From Cymbidium sinense (Eukaryota > Streptophyta > Magnoliopsida > Asparagales > Orchidaceae), in the NCBI GenBank assembly GCA_021442155.1, contig CM038220.1:79285817-79349816 (forward strand): a DNA stretch of 64,000 bases, in the 5' to 3' direction. A program made the translations under genes and the position numbers. Within the stretch, counting starts at the first letter, position 1. Each line of letters starts with the position of its first letter. Shown one piece after another: positions 22,251 through 33,716 of this stretch. Under the pieces are notes generated by a model. That model made no database searches. It saw only the letters and a list, made by a program, of their open reading frames with translations, and was not told where the DNA came from.

Positions 22251-24343
22251 ATGTCAAATTTTGATCTATCTCAAACTACATCAGCTAGTAATGAGATTAT
22301 TATAGAGGATATAAATAGTAATGAAAATCTTAATCTTTCTTCACAACCTAGTTGTTCAAAAGCAATTACATTTGATAATAATATTGGAGAAATCCCTCCT
22401 AAGAATACTAGGAAAAAGAAGTCTACAGTTTGGGAGTACTTTACAGAAACTGTTTCAACTTTGAAAGGCATAAATGCATCCTATTTATAATGCATATGCT
22501 GTGGTACAAAATTTCATAAATCCAGGACTGACACCACTTCACAACTTCTCAGACATGTTAGGGAGTGTGATAAGATCAAAGCTAAAACTAAATAAGTTGT
22601 GGAGTTGCCAGATAAAAGGCAAAAATTGTTAAATTTTATGCCTTCTAATGCTAATTCATAAATTGAGATTCCTATTTTTATTGATCCAAAGAATTATGAA
22701 CATGTTCAGGTTAGAGAAATAATAGAAAAAATATTAATTATGCATGAGTATCCTTTTATGATCGTTGAGCTTACTTGGTTCAATATTTTATCGAAGGTCT
22801 TAAATCATAATTATGAAAGAGTTTTTAGAAATACTATAAAAAATGATTGCATGAAAGTTTATGAAGCAGAAAAAGAAAAGTTAATGTCATATCTTAAAAG
22901 CATATCTATTGTCTCATTAACATCTGATTGTTGGACTTTAATCAAAAGTACATGTGCTTAACAATTCATTATATTGATGAGTCTTGAAATTACATAAGTG
23001 TATTATCAGTTTCTTTGAGCTTGAACCAGACATGTACTTTTATTTGTGATGCTATATGAGAATGCTTGTTGGATTGGAATTTGTAGGATAAAACTTCTAC
23101 AATTACATTGGATAATGCTAGTAATAATAATGTTGTCGCTAATGCTCTCAAATCTAATTTTCAGTCAAGAGATAAGTTACATTTTATGGGTTATTTCTTT
23201 CATGTCAGATGTTGTGCTTATATCTTGAATATAATGGTTCGAGATGATTTAAAGGAGATTCAGGATATCATTTATCAAATCAAGGAGTCAATAAAATTCT
23301 TAAAAAGTCTCCTTCTAGATGACATAAGTTTGTTGAGGTGGTGAAGCAATTAGGGATTTCCACTTCAAAGGGTTTATCTGTTGATGCTCCTACACAATGA
23401 AATTCTACATACATTATGCTTGAATTTACCTTTATTTTCATAGTGTATTCTACCATTATGTAGCCCGAGATAATAATTACAAGTGGTTGCATCTGATTTT
23501 GATTGGCAAAGGTACGAGGTTATTAGGAAGTTTCTTGCTATTTTTCATAATGTCACAAAAATGATTTCTAGTTTGACATATCCTACTACAAATATTTTTC
23601 TACCTACGATTATGCATGTTAAGAAGTTGTTGATGGAGTAATGCAATTCATCAATTGAATATACTAAAGAAATGATAAATGTTATGAAAATTAAATTTGA
23701 CAAGTATTAGAGAGAATGCAATTTGCTAATGTATGTAGCGGCTGTGTTAGATCCATACTTAAAGATGAAATCCATAAATTTTATATTTCCAAAGATATAC
23801 TCACCTTTAGAGATAGAATTCAAAATTAAAGAAGCTGAAGAAGTTATTTTGGAGATTTATAATCAATATTTTTCTGATATTGCTAGTTGAAGTTCAGCTG
23901 CAACAACTGTACTTGAGTCCTCACAGCTACAAAGGGAGTCATCATTTTCATCTCCTTTTGATTGTATGTTAGGTTTTACTGATTTTGTTATTTCATCTGG
24001 TTCTGTTTAGCCTTCAAAAATAGATTTACAAATATATTTGGAAGAATGGCTATATCAGTGTACTACATAACAATTTGATGTTCTTGATTGGTGGAGGATG
24101 AATACTCTTATGTATCCATACTTATCCAAAGTTGCTAGGGATGTCTTGACAATTCCCATAACAACAGTTGTATCTAAATCTGTTTTTAGTTATGGCGATA
24201 GAGTTTTGGATGATTATAGAAGCTCTTTATCCACAAAAATTGTTAATGCACTTGTTTATACAATTAGTTGGATTAGAGGTTCTCAAAGCAATATCAAGAA
24301 TCCTTTGGTAAGAATCAATTTCATCTTTATTTATTTTTTATAC
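22251..24343 (+). pseudogene. BED zinc-finger hAT transposase (broken)
   Basis: The frame starts at 22251 with a Ser/Asn-rich leader. The BED finger follows (KKKSTVWEYFTE, then C-x2-C near 22500 and LLRHVREC near 22550). Next come MHEYPFMIVE and ISIVSLTSDCWT, the usual hAT start of the RNase H-like core. Then TLDNASNNNVVANALKS and FHVRCCAYILNIMV (23100-23240), where hAT families have DNA..N....H..RC..H..NL. Near 24090-24290 is the hAT C-terminal dimerisation region: WWRMNTLMYPYLSKVARDVL, then TTVVSKSVFSYGDRVLDDYR. Stops at several places (after residue 79, near 22595, 22660, 22960, 23400) kill the gene. A GTAAGA after the last frame may be a splice donor. Confidence 0.9.
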
Positions 24344-24679
24344 TAATTATTAATTTATTATTGTCTCAGCTTTTTCATATGTGAGTCTAATAAATGAGTA
24401 TTTATTATAACAAGAAATCATGGATGGAGAAAATTTGCATATGAAACTTCCTAAATATTAAAGCTACGGTTTACGAAGAGAAAGGAGGAGCAACATATAT
24501 GCAACTGAATTTATTTGGACTTTGGATTATTAATAGTTTAACACTATGTTTAATGTTTTATTAGTTGCAATTGAATCTTTGATACAGCTTTCATTTTTTT
24601 TTGCTATTTTATTGTATTTAGGTATTTAGTTTATCAATACTACACTTGATTTTATGCAATATTGCTGAGATTTATGGTT

Positions 24680-26990
24680 TCTAAAGGGTTATGATGTTAA
24701 ACTATTTTTAATATGAGATGCAACTTAGCTTGATAAAATAGATGCTTACTTGCTTAGTGACCTTAGCCCATCATTACTACAATTTGTCTTTACTTCAACA
24801 GTACTATACTTGATTTTGGGGTTTTTAAGAATTTAAGCAGGCAGTAAGCTATGATGACCTCATTGATTAGCTGATAAAAAATATCAAATTGAGCCCATTT
24901 CATATTACTGCTTAATACTTTTTTGACTGCCTTTGTTATTATTTTTAGGAATCAAAATTCTCTATGATATAGTATAATAATTATTTGCAACTATTTTGAG
25001 ATAGCAAGTGAGCTACACCATTATGAATACATTAAGGTATATCTTTTATTTCATGAATTTTGAATGATGCAGCTTTCATGTTATTTACTATTTTATTGCT
25101 ATTTTATTTGCTATTTTTGTTGTATATAGTTCTCTCCAGATTCTTCATTCATGAGAACCATTTGATACTACTTATATAGCAATCGGGTTACACCATAATG
25201 GTAAGTTAATTGGAAAGTTAATGCTTTATTAGAATGAAATTAAATTCTCCATGATACAGCCTAAAAAATACTTGCAGTAATTATGAGATATGAATACTTG
25301 TCTACTTGCAGTTATTTTGAGATATGACTACTTACTGTTCTCTCCAGATTCTTCATTCATGAGGACCATTGGACACTATTTATATAGCAATCGGGCTACA
25401 CCATTATGACTACATTAAGACTTAAGAGTTGTGGTTTTTAAAGGGCTGTGATGTTAAACCAATTTTAAAATGAAATGTAACTTAGCTTGATAAAATGACT
25501 GCTTAGTTCATCAATATTGTATTTGGTATTTACTTCAATATTACTATATTTGATTTTGTGCTGAATATTTTGGATTCATGGGATTTTTAATAATTTCATA
25601 GCAGCCATCAAGTCAAGCTATGATGACCTCATTGATTAGCTAATATTTTGTGATGTTAAACCTTTTTTAATATGAGAAAATGAGATGCAAATTAGTGCTG
25701 AATAAGTTAGTTTTGTCATTACTGGGTGTTCAAATAATTTAAGCAGTCATTAAGTTATGAAGGCATCATTGATTAGCTGATATAAAATTTCAAACTGACC
25801 CCATTTTACAATTAAAGCACCCATCAATATTATTGAGATGTGAGCTTGTTTTACCACGTAATACTTTTTGGTTGCCTTTGCTGTTATTTTGAGATCAATC
25901 AACTTGCTATTTTCTCCTATTTTCTTAGCTATGAGGGAGAAACTCCACATGGATTATATGCGCACCATGCCTTCAAATTTCAGTCACTTTATAAATTGGC
26001 AGGTTATTGCTTCATTAGAAAGAAATCAAATTTTCTATGATACAACCTAAAACTACATGCATCTATTTTGAGATATGGCTACTTGCTATTCTCACAGATT
26101 CTTCAGGTTATTGGCTACATACTGGTAATTATTTTCATTTTAGTTACTATTTCATTATATTTTGGTCCTTAGTTTATCAATACTACTCTTAGTTTTATGC
26201 TAAATTACTTAGAGTTGTGATTTTTAAAGGGTTGTGATGTTAAATATTTTTTAATATGAGATGCAACTTAGCTTGATAAAATGGCTGCTTATATATCTTG
26301 TTTAGTTGGGTCAGTTTTTATTATTTTTTGACTGCAACTTTCATTTTACTTGTTGTTTCATTGTATTTTTGTCCTTAGTTTATCAATATTCAATACTACT
26401 CTTGGTTTTATACTGAATTGCTTAGATTTAAGGTTTTTAATGGGTTGTGATGTTAAATCTTTTTTTAATATGAGATGCAACTTAGCTTGATAAAATGGTT
26501 GCTTATATATCTTATTTAGTTGGGTCTGTTTTAATTATTTTTTGACAACAACTTTTATTTTATTTGTTGTTTCATTGTATTTTGGTCTTTATTTTATCAA
26601 TACTACACTTGGTTTTATGCTAAATTGCTTAGATTTGTGGTTTTTAAAGGGTTGTGATGTTAAATCTGTTTTAATATGAGATGCAACTTAGCTTGATAAA
26701 ATGGCTGCTTATATATCTTATTTAGTTGGATCTGTTTCAATTATTTTTTGACCGCAGCTTTCATTTAGTTGAGTCCTTAGATAGGTTAGTTTCATTTATT
26801 TTTGAACTATAGTTTTTATTTTATTTGCTATTTTACTATATTTTGGCATTTACTTCCGCAATACTACACTTGGTTTAATGCTGAATAGGTTGGATTTATT
26901 TGTTTTTTAAGAATTTAAGCAGCCATGAGCATCAAGCTATGAAGGCATCACTGATTATGTGATATAAAATTTCAAATTGAGCTCATTCAA
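24680..26990 (+). repeat. Right subterminal repeat array of the hAT element
   Basis: The block 'gatgttaaa..tttttaatatgagatgcaacttagcttgataaaatgg' occurs about six times (near 24690, 25450, 25650, 26240, 26455, 26660). The block 'ttcttcattcatgag..' with 'atatagcaatcggg' occurs near 25140 and 25345. Blocks with 'gaggagaaactccacatgg'-like sequence and 'gcaatactacacttggttt' also recur. No coding frame. Confidence 0.75.
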
Positions 26991-27000
26991 TAATTATATA

Positions 27001-29010
27001 ACATAATTTTTTCTTTAGTTTTGTTTATATAGTGCAGCAAGAAGTATTCAAGTATAAAGAGGCAAATAACATATCTTATGTGGCAAACTTGATGAATTCT
27101 GGAGAGTGAATAATCAAGCCAAGCTATCAAGATTATTTTGAGTTTGTAAGATGTTAAAGTTTCATTTTGTTTTGTATAAGTGTATGATTGGATTGTACTC
27201 ATTTGTTTATTTATTTGTAGTTTTTAAATTTTTTGTGTACTAAATCATATTCAAATGTAGTAAATCATATTTGTAGTAATGTAATTTTTGTCAATAATAA
27301 ATTATGTTATTAAATTATATTCAATTATAATTTTGTGTTATATAATTTTGTTTGTAATAAAATTTATTTTTTAAAAGATCACTTTTATTGTTAATCCCCA
27401 CTCCACAATTTATAAATAAATAACTACAAAGCTGCATTTTTGTATTAAATTTTTTTATTAAATTTAATATTTTTTAAATATTAATAAATACATAAAAAAA
27501 TTCTTATACTGCATTTAAATAATAATCAACCAAAATTGTGAAGTTTACCCTTTTTCACGAGCCAATTTGCATATTTGGGATAACCTTTTTTCACATGATC
27601 GCCTTTCTTGCAAAATTAGACATCTCCATAATATACTCTATTATATTTTTATTGCCTTTATACTGCATTGAAACGAGTTTACCAAGAATAATAGTTACTT
27701 TGACATTTTCAGAATTAACGAAACAGTCTACTATTTAGCTTAGAAACTTTTTAGCACAGTCCTCTTCAAGTATTGCATCTCTTATGATTTATGGAATGTA
27801 ATGTTTCATTATCATAAGGCTCATGTGGTAGAATAGCTTTCACTTTTCAAAGTTAGCCCTTTGTTCAATAATACTTTCTGCGGTAAGCGCGGGAAAACGT
27901 TTAGTCCAGATCGCATAGTTAAGATCTATACACCCAAGAACTGTGGTGATATGCTCTTTCCATTTCATAAAATTAGTACCGTTAAGCATTGGAACGTTAT
28001 TCAAATTGACAGATATAGAAGAAATATTAACTTAAAAAATAAAAAAGAAATACTCGCAATTAACAACATTATCATTTCCTTATACATATATAATGTAAAC
28101 AAAATTTCAGTAATATACATACTTGAAATAAACTATTTAATAAGATGGACACATATAAGTACCTAGCATAATATTATAATTTAGTTTTTGGATAGAAATA
28201 TTAATTTGTAAATTGTACTCTTAAAAATACACTTAATAAATATTGATAATAAATTATGCCAACGATATGTCTATCTTACATGATTAATATAAATTTATCA
28301 CATATTTGTTAGTGCACAAAATCTGGCTAAAAATAATTTTTCTTTGGGCTGATTATTTTTTGAATAGATTTAAATGTAATCCTTAAGTAATATTTATATT
28401 TTTCAAAATTAAATAAATTGATATAATAGATGTCACTTTGCTGACATATTATTTCAATTTAAATTATTTTAAAATAATAAATATTAACTATAATATTTCA
28501 ACAAATATTTCAATTTATATTATCAGAATTCATTTGATATCACAAAACAAACTTTCGCGACTATTTTAGTTAAAACAGTAACTCATAAACTTTATCACAT
28601 GAAAATTCCAAATAGAAGTATTGAATTTAATAATAGTGATGTTTACATTCAAATGGTTAATTGAAAACATTCATCAAATATCTAAATGTACATATTCGCA
28701 TGAAGTTGAACATTTTAGTCCGACAATTAGTTAGATGATTGTCAATTAGCTATTCTCATCTACTACTTGCGTGATTACTAAAAAGTTTGTCGGTTCCAAA
28801 GTTGATATGTCATTTATACCTTATACATATATCTTATATAATAATATATTATTTTAAAAAAAAATTAATCCAATTAATGATTTTCTAGAACAAGCATTCC
28901 AAGAAAAATTTTGTTCATTAGATTATATTCAATGTTAAAATTCATAATATAAATCACAAATTGAAAAGCACATTGTTGACTATATAAGATGAATTCGATC
29001 AACTTCGGAT
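27001..29010. other. AT-rich intergenic stretch
   Basis: I see no gene, transposon end or RNA gene. The longest plus frame (27861-28166, 101 codons) is AT-driven and has no recognisable motif. The first 200 bases may still belong to the hAT element. Confidence 0.5.
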
Positions 29011-29019
29011 GCTTCAGAA

Positions 29020-29745
29020 CACAAATCGGAGCTGAAATATGCTAGACATTGTAGAAATCAGTCTAAACGACCTCCGATCAATGAACGGACTTCGTCATTG
29101 CATTCAAAATGTCAAAATTGGTCAGAATGTAAATATTGCATAATCTACTAATCAAACGATCAAGCAATCGAGTTGTCAATGTGCCGACAAGTATATCGAG
29201 GAAGGGAAACTGCGACGATGTCCAAATGACCTCCGTTCATGAAATTGGTTGTATGTCGTTGGTTTTGCTAAAACTTATGAAATGAGACTGTCCATGCTCA
29301 ATTCAGATGAGTCTACACGAATGTCAAATGATCGGAAGTGATAGTACGTAAATCGAGGCTAAAATCAATCGAAATAATCTCCGATCGATGAACGGACTTC
29401 ACTATCGCGTTCAGAACATCGAAATTGATCAGAATATAAATATTGTGCAATCTAATGATCAACCGATCAAGAGATCGAGCTATCAATGTGCCAACACGCA
29501 AATCGGAGTCGGGATGCTGCAACGATATCTAAACGACCTACGTTCATAAAATTGATTGCACAGTTAGTTTTGAAATGTCAAAATCTATCAAATGAGACTA
29601 TTCGCACTCAATTAATGTTGAGCGATTGGAAGCGATGATGCCCATTTTTAAGTGAAATCTAACCAATTTGATGCAGACTTAAACCAAATAGCATCCGATC
29701 ATGAAATGGACTGCGTCGTTGCATCCGGAACATCAGAATAACCTA
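29020..29745. repeat. Tandem repeat, unit about 310 bp
   Basis: The anchor 'ctccgatcratgaacggactt' recurs at about 29072 and 29379, and in diverged form at about 29693, giving spacings of 307 and 314. Other anchors ('atgtgccraca', 'gacctmcgttcat', 'atgagact') follow the same period. About 2.4 units. No coding frame. It ends at a (TA)n run. Confidence 0.8.
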
Positions 29746-29752
29746 CGATTGA

Positions 29753-29756
<4 letters not shown>

Positions 29757-29803
<47 letters not shown>
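29757..29803. repeat. (TA)n microsatellite
   Basis: About 47 bases of TA units directly after the 310-bp tandem repeat. Confidence 0.95.
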
Positions 29804-29806
<3 letters not shown>

Positions 29807-30595
29807 CATTAAGATTGATTAGACACTTAAAAAATTTATGAAAAAGCCTTTTTATACCTAATAATCCTAACCAACCCAAACTTAATCCTAACCAACCCTA
29901 ACCCAACCCTTATCCTTTTGCTCGGTCTCCCCTTCACATGCGCTCCATGAAGACACGCATGAGCCCTCTTCCTTCGGTCGATCCATCCGAGCAACCCACC
30001 TGAAGCCCTCCTCCTGCTCTTCCATTCGAATTCCTCAACCACTCCACGCTGTTCGACCCATTCCCGCTCAGTTCTCCCTCTTCAATCGTTCCCTCCTAAG
30101 AACTACTCCCACTCTAGGCCAATCCTCCTTCAAAACTGAATGATTCCCTCACCTTCAAGGCTCTTCCTCTCATTTTCTTGATCTGATTAAAGCAAGCTGT
30201 AAGCTTTCCTCCTTCCTTCTCCCTTTCCCTCATTTTCTCCTTGGCCAAAAATCCTTCTCCCTTTCCCTCATTTTCTCCTTGGTCAAATTCCTCCTAACCG
30301 AACTTCCCCTTTGCCGAATTCATCCTTAGCCGACCTCCCCTTTTTACAAGCGAGGGTAGCCAAGAGGCAACTCCGTCATCAGACGGGTTCCTCTCGGTAT
30401 ACCTCCTCGATTCCCCCTCTAATCGAGTACATAGCCACTGAATTACTCTTCCAACCTTTCCTTTTACAGCAGCCGAAGAGGAACACCATCATCAGGTGGG
30501 TTCTTCTCTAGGTTTCCAGTATTTTCATCATTCCTTCTACTTTACCTTTGCTTGTTGATCGCTGTGCTATTCATTGCAAATAAAAAATGAATTTG
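29804..30595. other. Pyrimidine-rich stretch without visible gene
   Basis: The plus strand is strongly C/T-rich, with a local duplication of 'ttctccctttccctcatttt' (about 30218-30240 and 30254-30276). It resembles the leader or UTR of a retroelement or gene, but no protein motif is seen in the short frames. Confidence 0.5.
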
Positions 30596-30599
30596 GATG

Positions 30600-33530
30600 T
30601 GTAGGAATAAATGTGTGGAATGTGTATATGTATATATGCATCTTTATGCAGGTTTAAAGGCCTCGTCATGCTCATCAAGGCATGACGAGATGGAAATTGG
30701 CCGAGGTGTTGCAAAATACCGCCCGTCATGCTCATCAGGGCATGATAGGAAGGCCTCCAAAACTGTTAGATGTGACCCCCTATGTTGGAATGCTGCTGAA
30801 ATTTTGATTGAAATTCAAAACTTAAACAAATTCAAATTGAAATTGTCTAAACTTAAGTTAAATAAGAAAATACACGATAAATATGAAAATGAACATCAAA
30901 CCAAAGAGGAAAAGAGAAAAAGCACTTACAAAATTTATTTAAGCAAGTTGAAAGCCCTCCCAAAGTTTGAACTAAAATCCTTCCCCCTCTTTATCAAGTG
31001 CTCTCTCTTAGCCTTATTTATAGGGATTGGAGGAAGCAATGTGAGACCTACTCTTATAAAAAAAAAACTAATTCCATGACAAAATGAGTTCGCATTCTTG
31101 TAAACTCCTCAAAATTAAACAAGCTTTAATTGAAATTTGGGGAGGCAAATACCAAACTCATAAGAGACTTACAATAAATTTGAAGTCTAGTTTTCAAATA
31201 AATATGTGATTTGATGTGGAGTTAAGTATAAATTCATGTTAGATTTGAACTCTTATTATGTGAGAAAAACTTCTCTTTGGATATTCAAAGTGTTAAATTC
31301 ATGAACAAATAATTAATATGAATAAAATCAATTGAATGTTTAAATAATCACATTCGACATCAAGTGAAGTAAGGATTTCAATTGAATACTAAAGAACAAA
31401 CGATTGGTGGTAAATTCAAATGTTCAATTCTAAAATTGAAAATAAAAGTGTGTAAGTAATTTGATAACTTTCTTACAAGCACAAGTTCAATTAGGAAACT
31501 CATGAGAAACCATGAATAGAGCCTTTCAAAGATCATTTGGAGCTTGCATTTAAAGTTGAATTTGGAGCACTTGTGATATATCTATTGTTTATCTTCAAAA
31601 TTAATGAAATCCACATAATGGCTTATAAAGATGCTTTCCAATTAACAAGTTAATTATGTTCTAATTCATATTGAATAAATTTGAAATCAAATTAGAGAAA
31701 TATAAATAAGACTCACAACAAATTGGGAAGCTCGCCAATAAACTGCCTTATTAAATGCATATATTATAGTATCTCGATTTAAATGAATTGAATAATGCTT
31801 CAATTGAATTTAAGGTTGTAGCAAATGGGATCTTCAATATGTCTGAATGTTTACTTTCAATTAAGAGTAGAACCCAAATGCAACATTCACAACACCTAGT
31901 CACAAAATTAGGATATGAATATAGCAGTGGATCGACCACTCACACCTCACTTCGTCCTTAACTTTTGACTTTTCTTCTACTTCTGGCTTCTGTCGCCACC
32001 GGATCCGCAATTCTTTCTATAAGTAGATAGAAGATGACACTAAATTAAATGTTGCACGAATGAAGTAACTTTCCTTCAATCCAAAAATAAAAGAAATTTC
32101 ATTCTATTTATGATTTTTAATGTCAATGATTTCATTAATTAAATGAAATTATCTAAGCTATAAATACCTGCATGTGCTCGGACATGGAGATTTAAAGTAC
32201 AAATTTTAATGTATGAAAAGACTGCGCAAGCTAAGTTAGAATTAAATAAAAATATGAAATTAATCTCATGATTTAGAAATAAAATTATCTAAATTGCTAA
32301 TCACCCGCATGGGCCCAACACTACGCTGAATGCTTAAATCAAGTGTCTAAGGATCTAATTCTATCATATGACAAATTAAGAAGTGTCTGAATTTATTAAA
32401 ACATCTAAGAAGCTAATTTTGTCATATGACAGTAGATCTGATCTTCTATTATTAAACTAGTAGTGTCGATAGGATCTAAAATAATAAACTAAATGATCAA
32501 ACAATACATTCACCCCGATGATGGCTGTGTTGAATGGTGATTTCAACCGGAGGGGATACTTCCATCAAAACATGATTCTAATTTCAAATCAAATTAACTC
32601 AAATTAAGTATTAATCCAAAAATGCTTAAATGAAATTCAATCTTTAAAAGCTTAAAGGAAACTCCATTTAATCCACCTTCCGTAATTATTTATCGGAGGT
32701 GACAAATTAAGAAAACTCTAGCTCACAAAGGAGCCAAAGCCAAATCAAGTGTTTTACTATGTTCACTCTCAATCAATCTCACGCCAATAAGGACATGGCC
32801 CGTGTCCTTTGACTGCTTGGCTTGGCCAAAAAGCTTTACATATGATGTAGTTACTACCAGAGTCCTCAGATCGGATGGTTGCCGCCAAATGGAACCATTA
32901 GATTACGATCATGACTGTAGCCCGTATGCTCCCCAATAGCTCTGCCCCTTGAGACGTGGATTATAGGATATACTTGATAGGAAAAAAAGCCCTCTGTCAG
33001 TTAAGGTAGACTTAAGCTTATCTTTTTAGACAAACACCATCCCAAGTTTGCAAGGATTTCATGGACTACGAAACCCATGTGTTGCTGATAAGGATCCTTT
33101 GGTCAGGTTGGGTCGACTACCTCTTTAACTAAGTAGACTAGGGACGGCGACAGCCCGGGATGATGGAACCATGGGATATAGATCGGGCACGCCATCATTC
33201 CCCCAGCCATTTGCTTTAAGTTAAAAATGATGAATATCATAACTTCTAAAGTTCTAAAACTCCACATACTGCTACTATACGCTACGCATTCAACGATCTA
33301 ACGACTAGCCTTAATCGAAAGTTCTCTCTCTGCATTGAAAGAGGTAATTAACTATAGGGGCTTGAGTCTATAGGAAACCTGAAACTAGATCTAAAGTTCT
33401 CACCAAATGAGGGCAAAATCTCCGGGTAGTGTCTTATTTACTATTCCATCTGTCTTCTAAAAATTACACCTATACTCAAATCATACTCTCTTCAATGTAA
33501 GAGGTCGGTGGTGAATTTTCGGATCCCACA
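30600..33530 (-). repeat. Unclassified dispersed repeat, copy 3
   Basis: The longest copy of the family also found at 15730-19450. Read on the minus strand it starts near 33530 ('gaaaattcaccaccgacctc') and follows copy 1 to about 30640. No protein is visible in any frame. Compositional features (long non-coding span, TATA-like 'tatttatagc' near 32155) would fit a large LTR or a large non-coding retroelement. This is a guess; ends and target duplications were not found. Confidence 0.65.
30663..30749. repeat. Two GTCATG-CATGAC hairpins
   Basis: CGTCATGCTCATCAAGGCATGACG-type palindrome at about 30665-30688 and a diverged second copy at about 30723-30746, spaced 58 bases. The stem is CGTCATG/CATGACG with a 10-base loop. 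Confidence 0.75.
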
Positions 33531-33716
33531 CACATGTATACTTGTGTAGATACACTGACTCCAAGTCCTAGTGACCTCCATGTTGCAATCTCTAACTTTT
33601 GCCCTAGCTGATGTAGGGATTTTATTAACTTCACATGGGATTCCACGCTAGTTGCCTGCCTTTCTTGATTGCTATTTTTAATTTTTAGTTGTTCTAAAGT
33701 TAATTTATTTTTAGTA
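33531..33716. other. Junction without recognised features
   Basis: Short non-coding stretch between the unclassified repeat and the copia protease remnant. It may be degenerate copia gag. Confidence 0.4.

Larger units (their letters stand above)
20402..27000 (+). mobile_element. hAT-type DNA transposon (degenerate)
   Basis: The core is a BED/hAT transposase (22251-24343). Both flanks carry the same subterminal units in opposite orientation (left 21360-22000, right 24680-26990), as expected of a DNA transposon. A candidate left end is near 20402 (TAGGGCTTCGTTGTTCAAG, followed by gctcgttta), which resembles hAT termini of the TAGGGGTGTTCA type. I could not find a matching right end or an 8-bp duplication, so the outer limits are uncertain. 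Confidence 0.6.

Noticed and set aside
29860..29920. Interstitial telomere repeat (ccctaacc-like text)
   Set aside because: The units are irregular ('cctaaccaaccc') and do not keep the CCCTAAA register.
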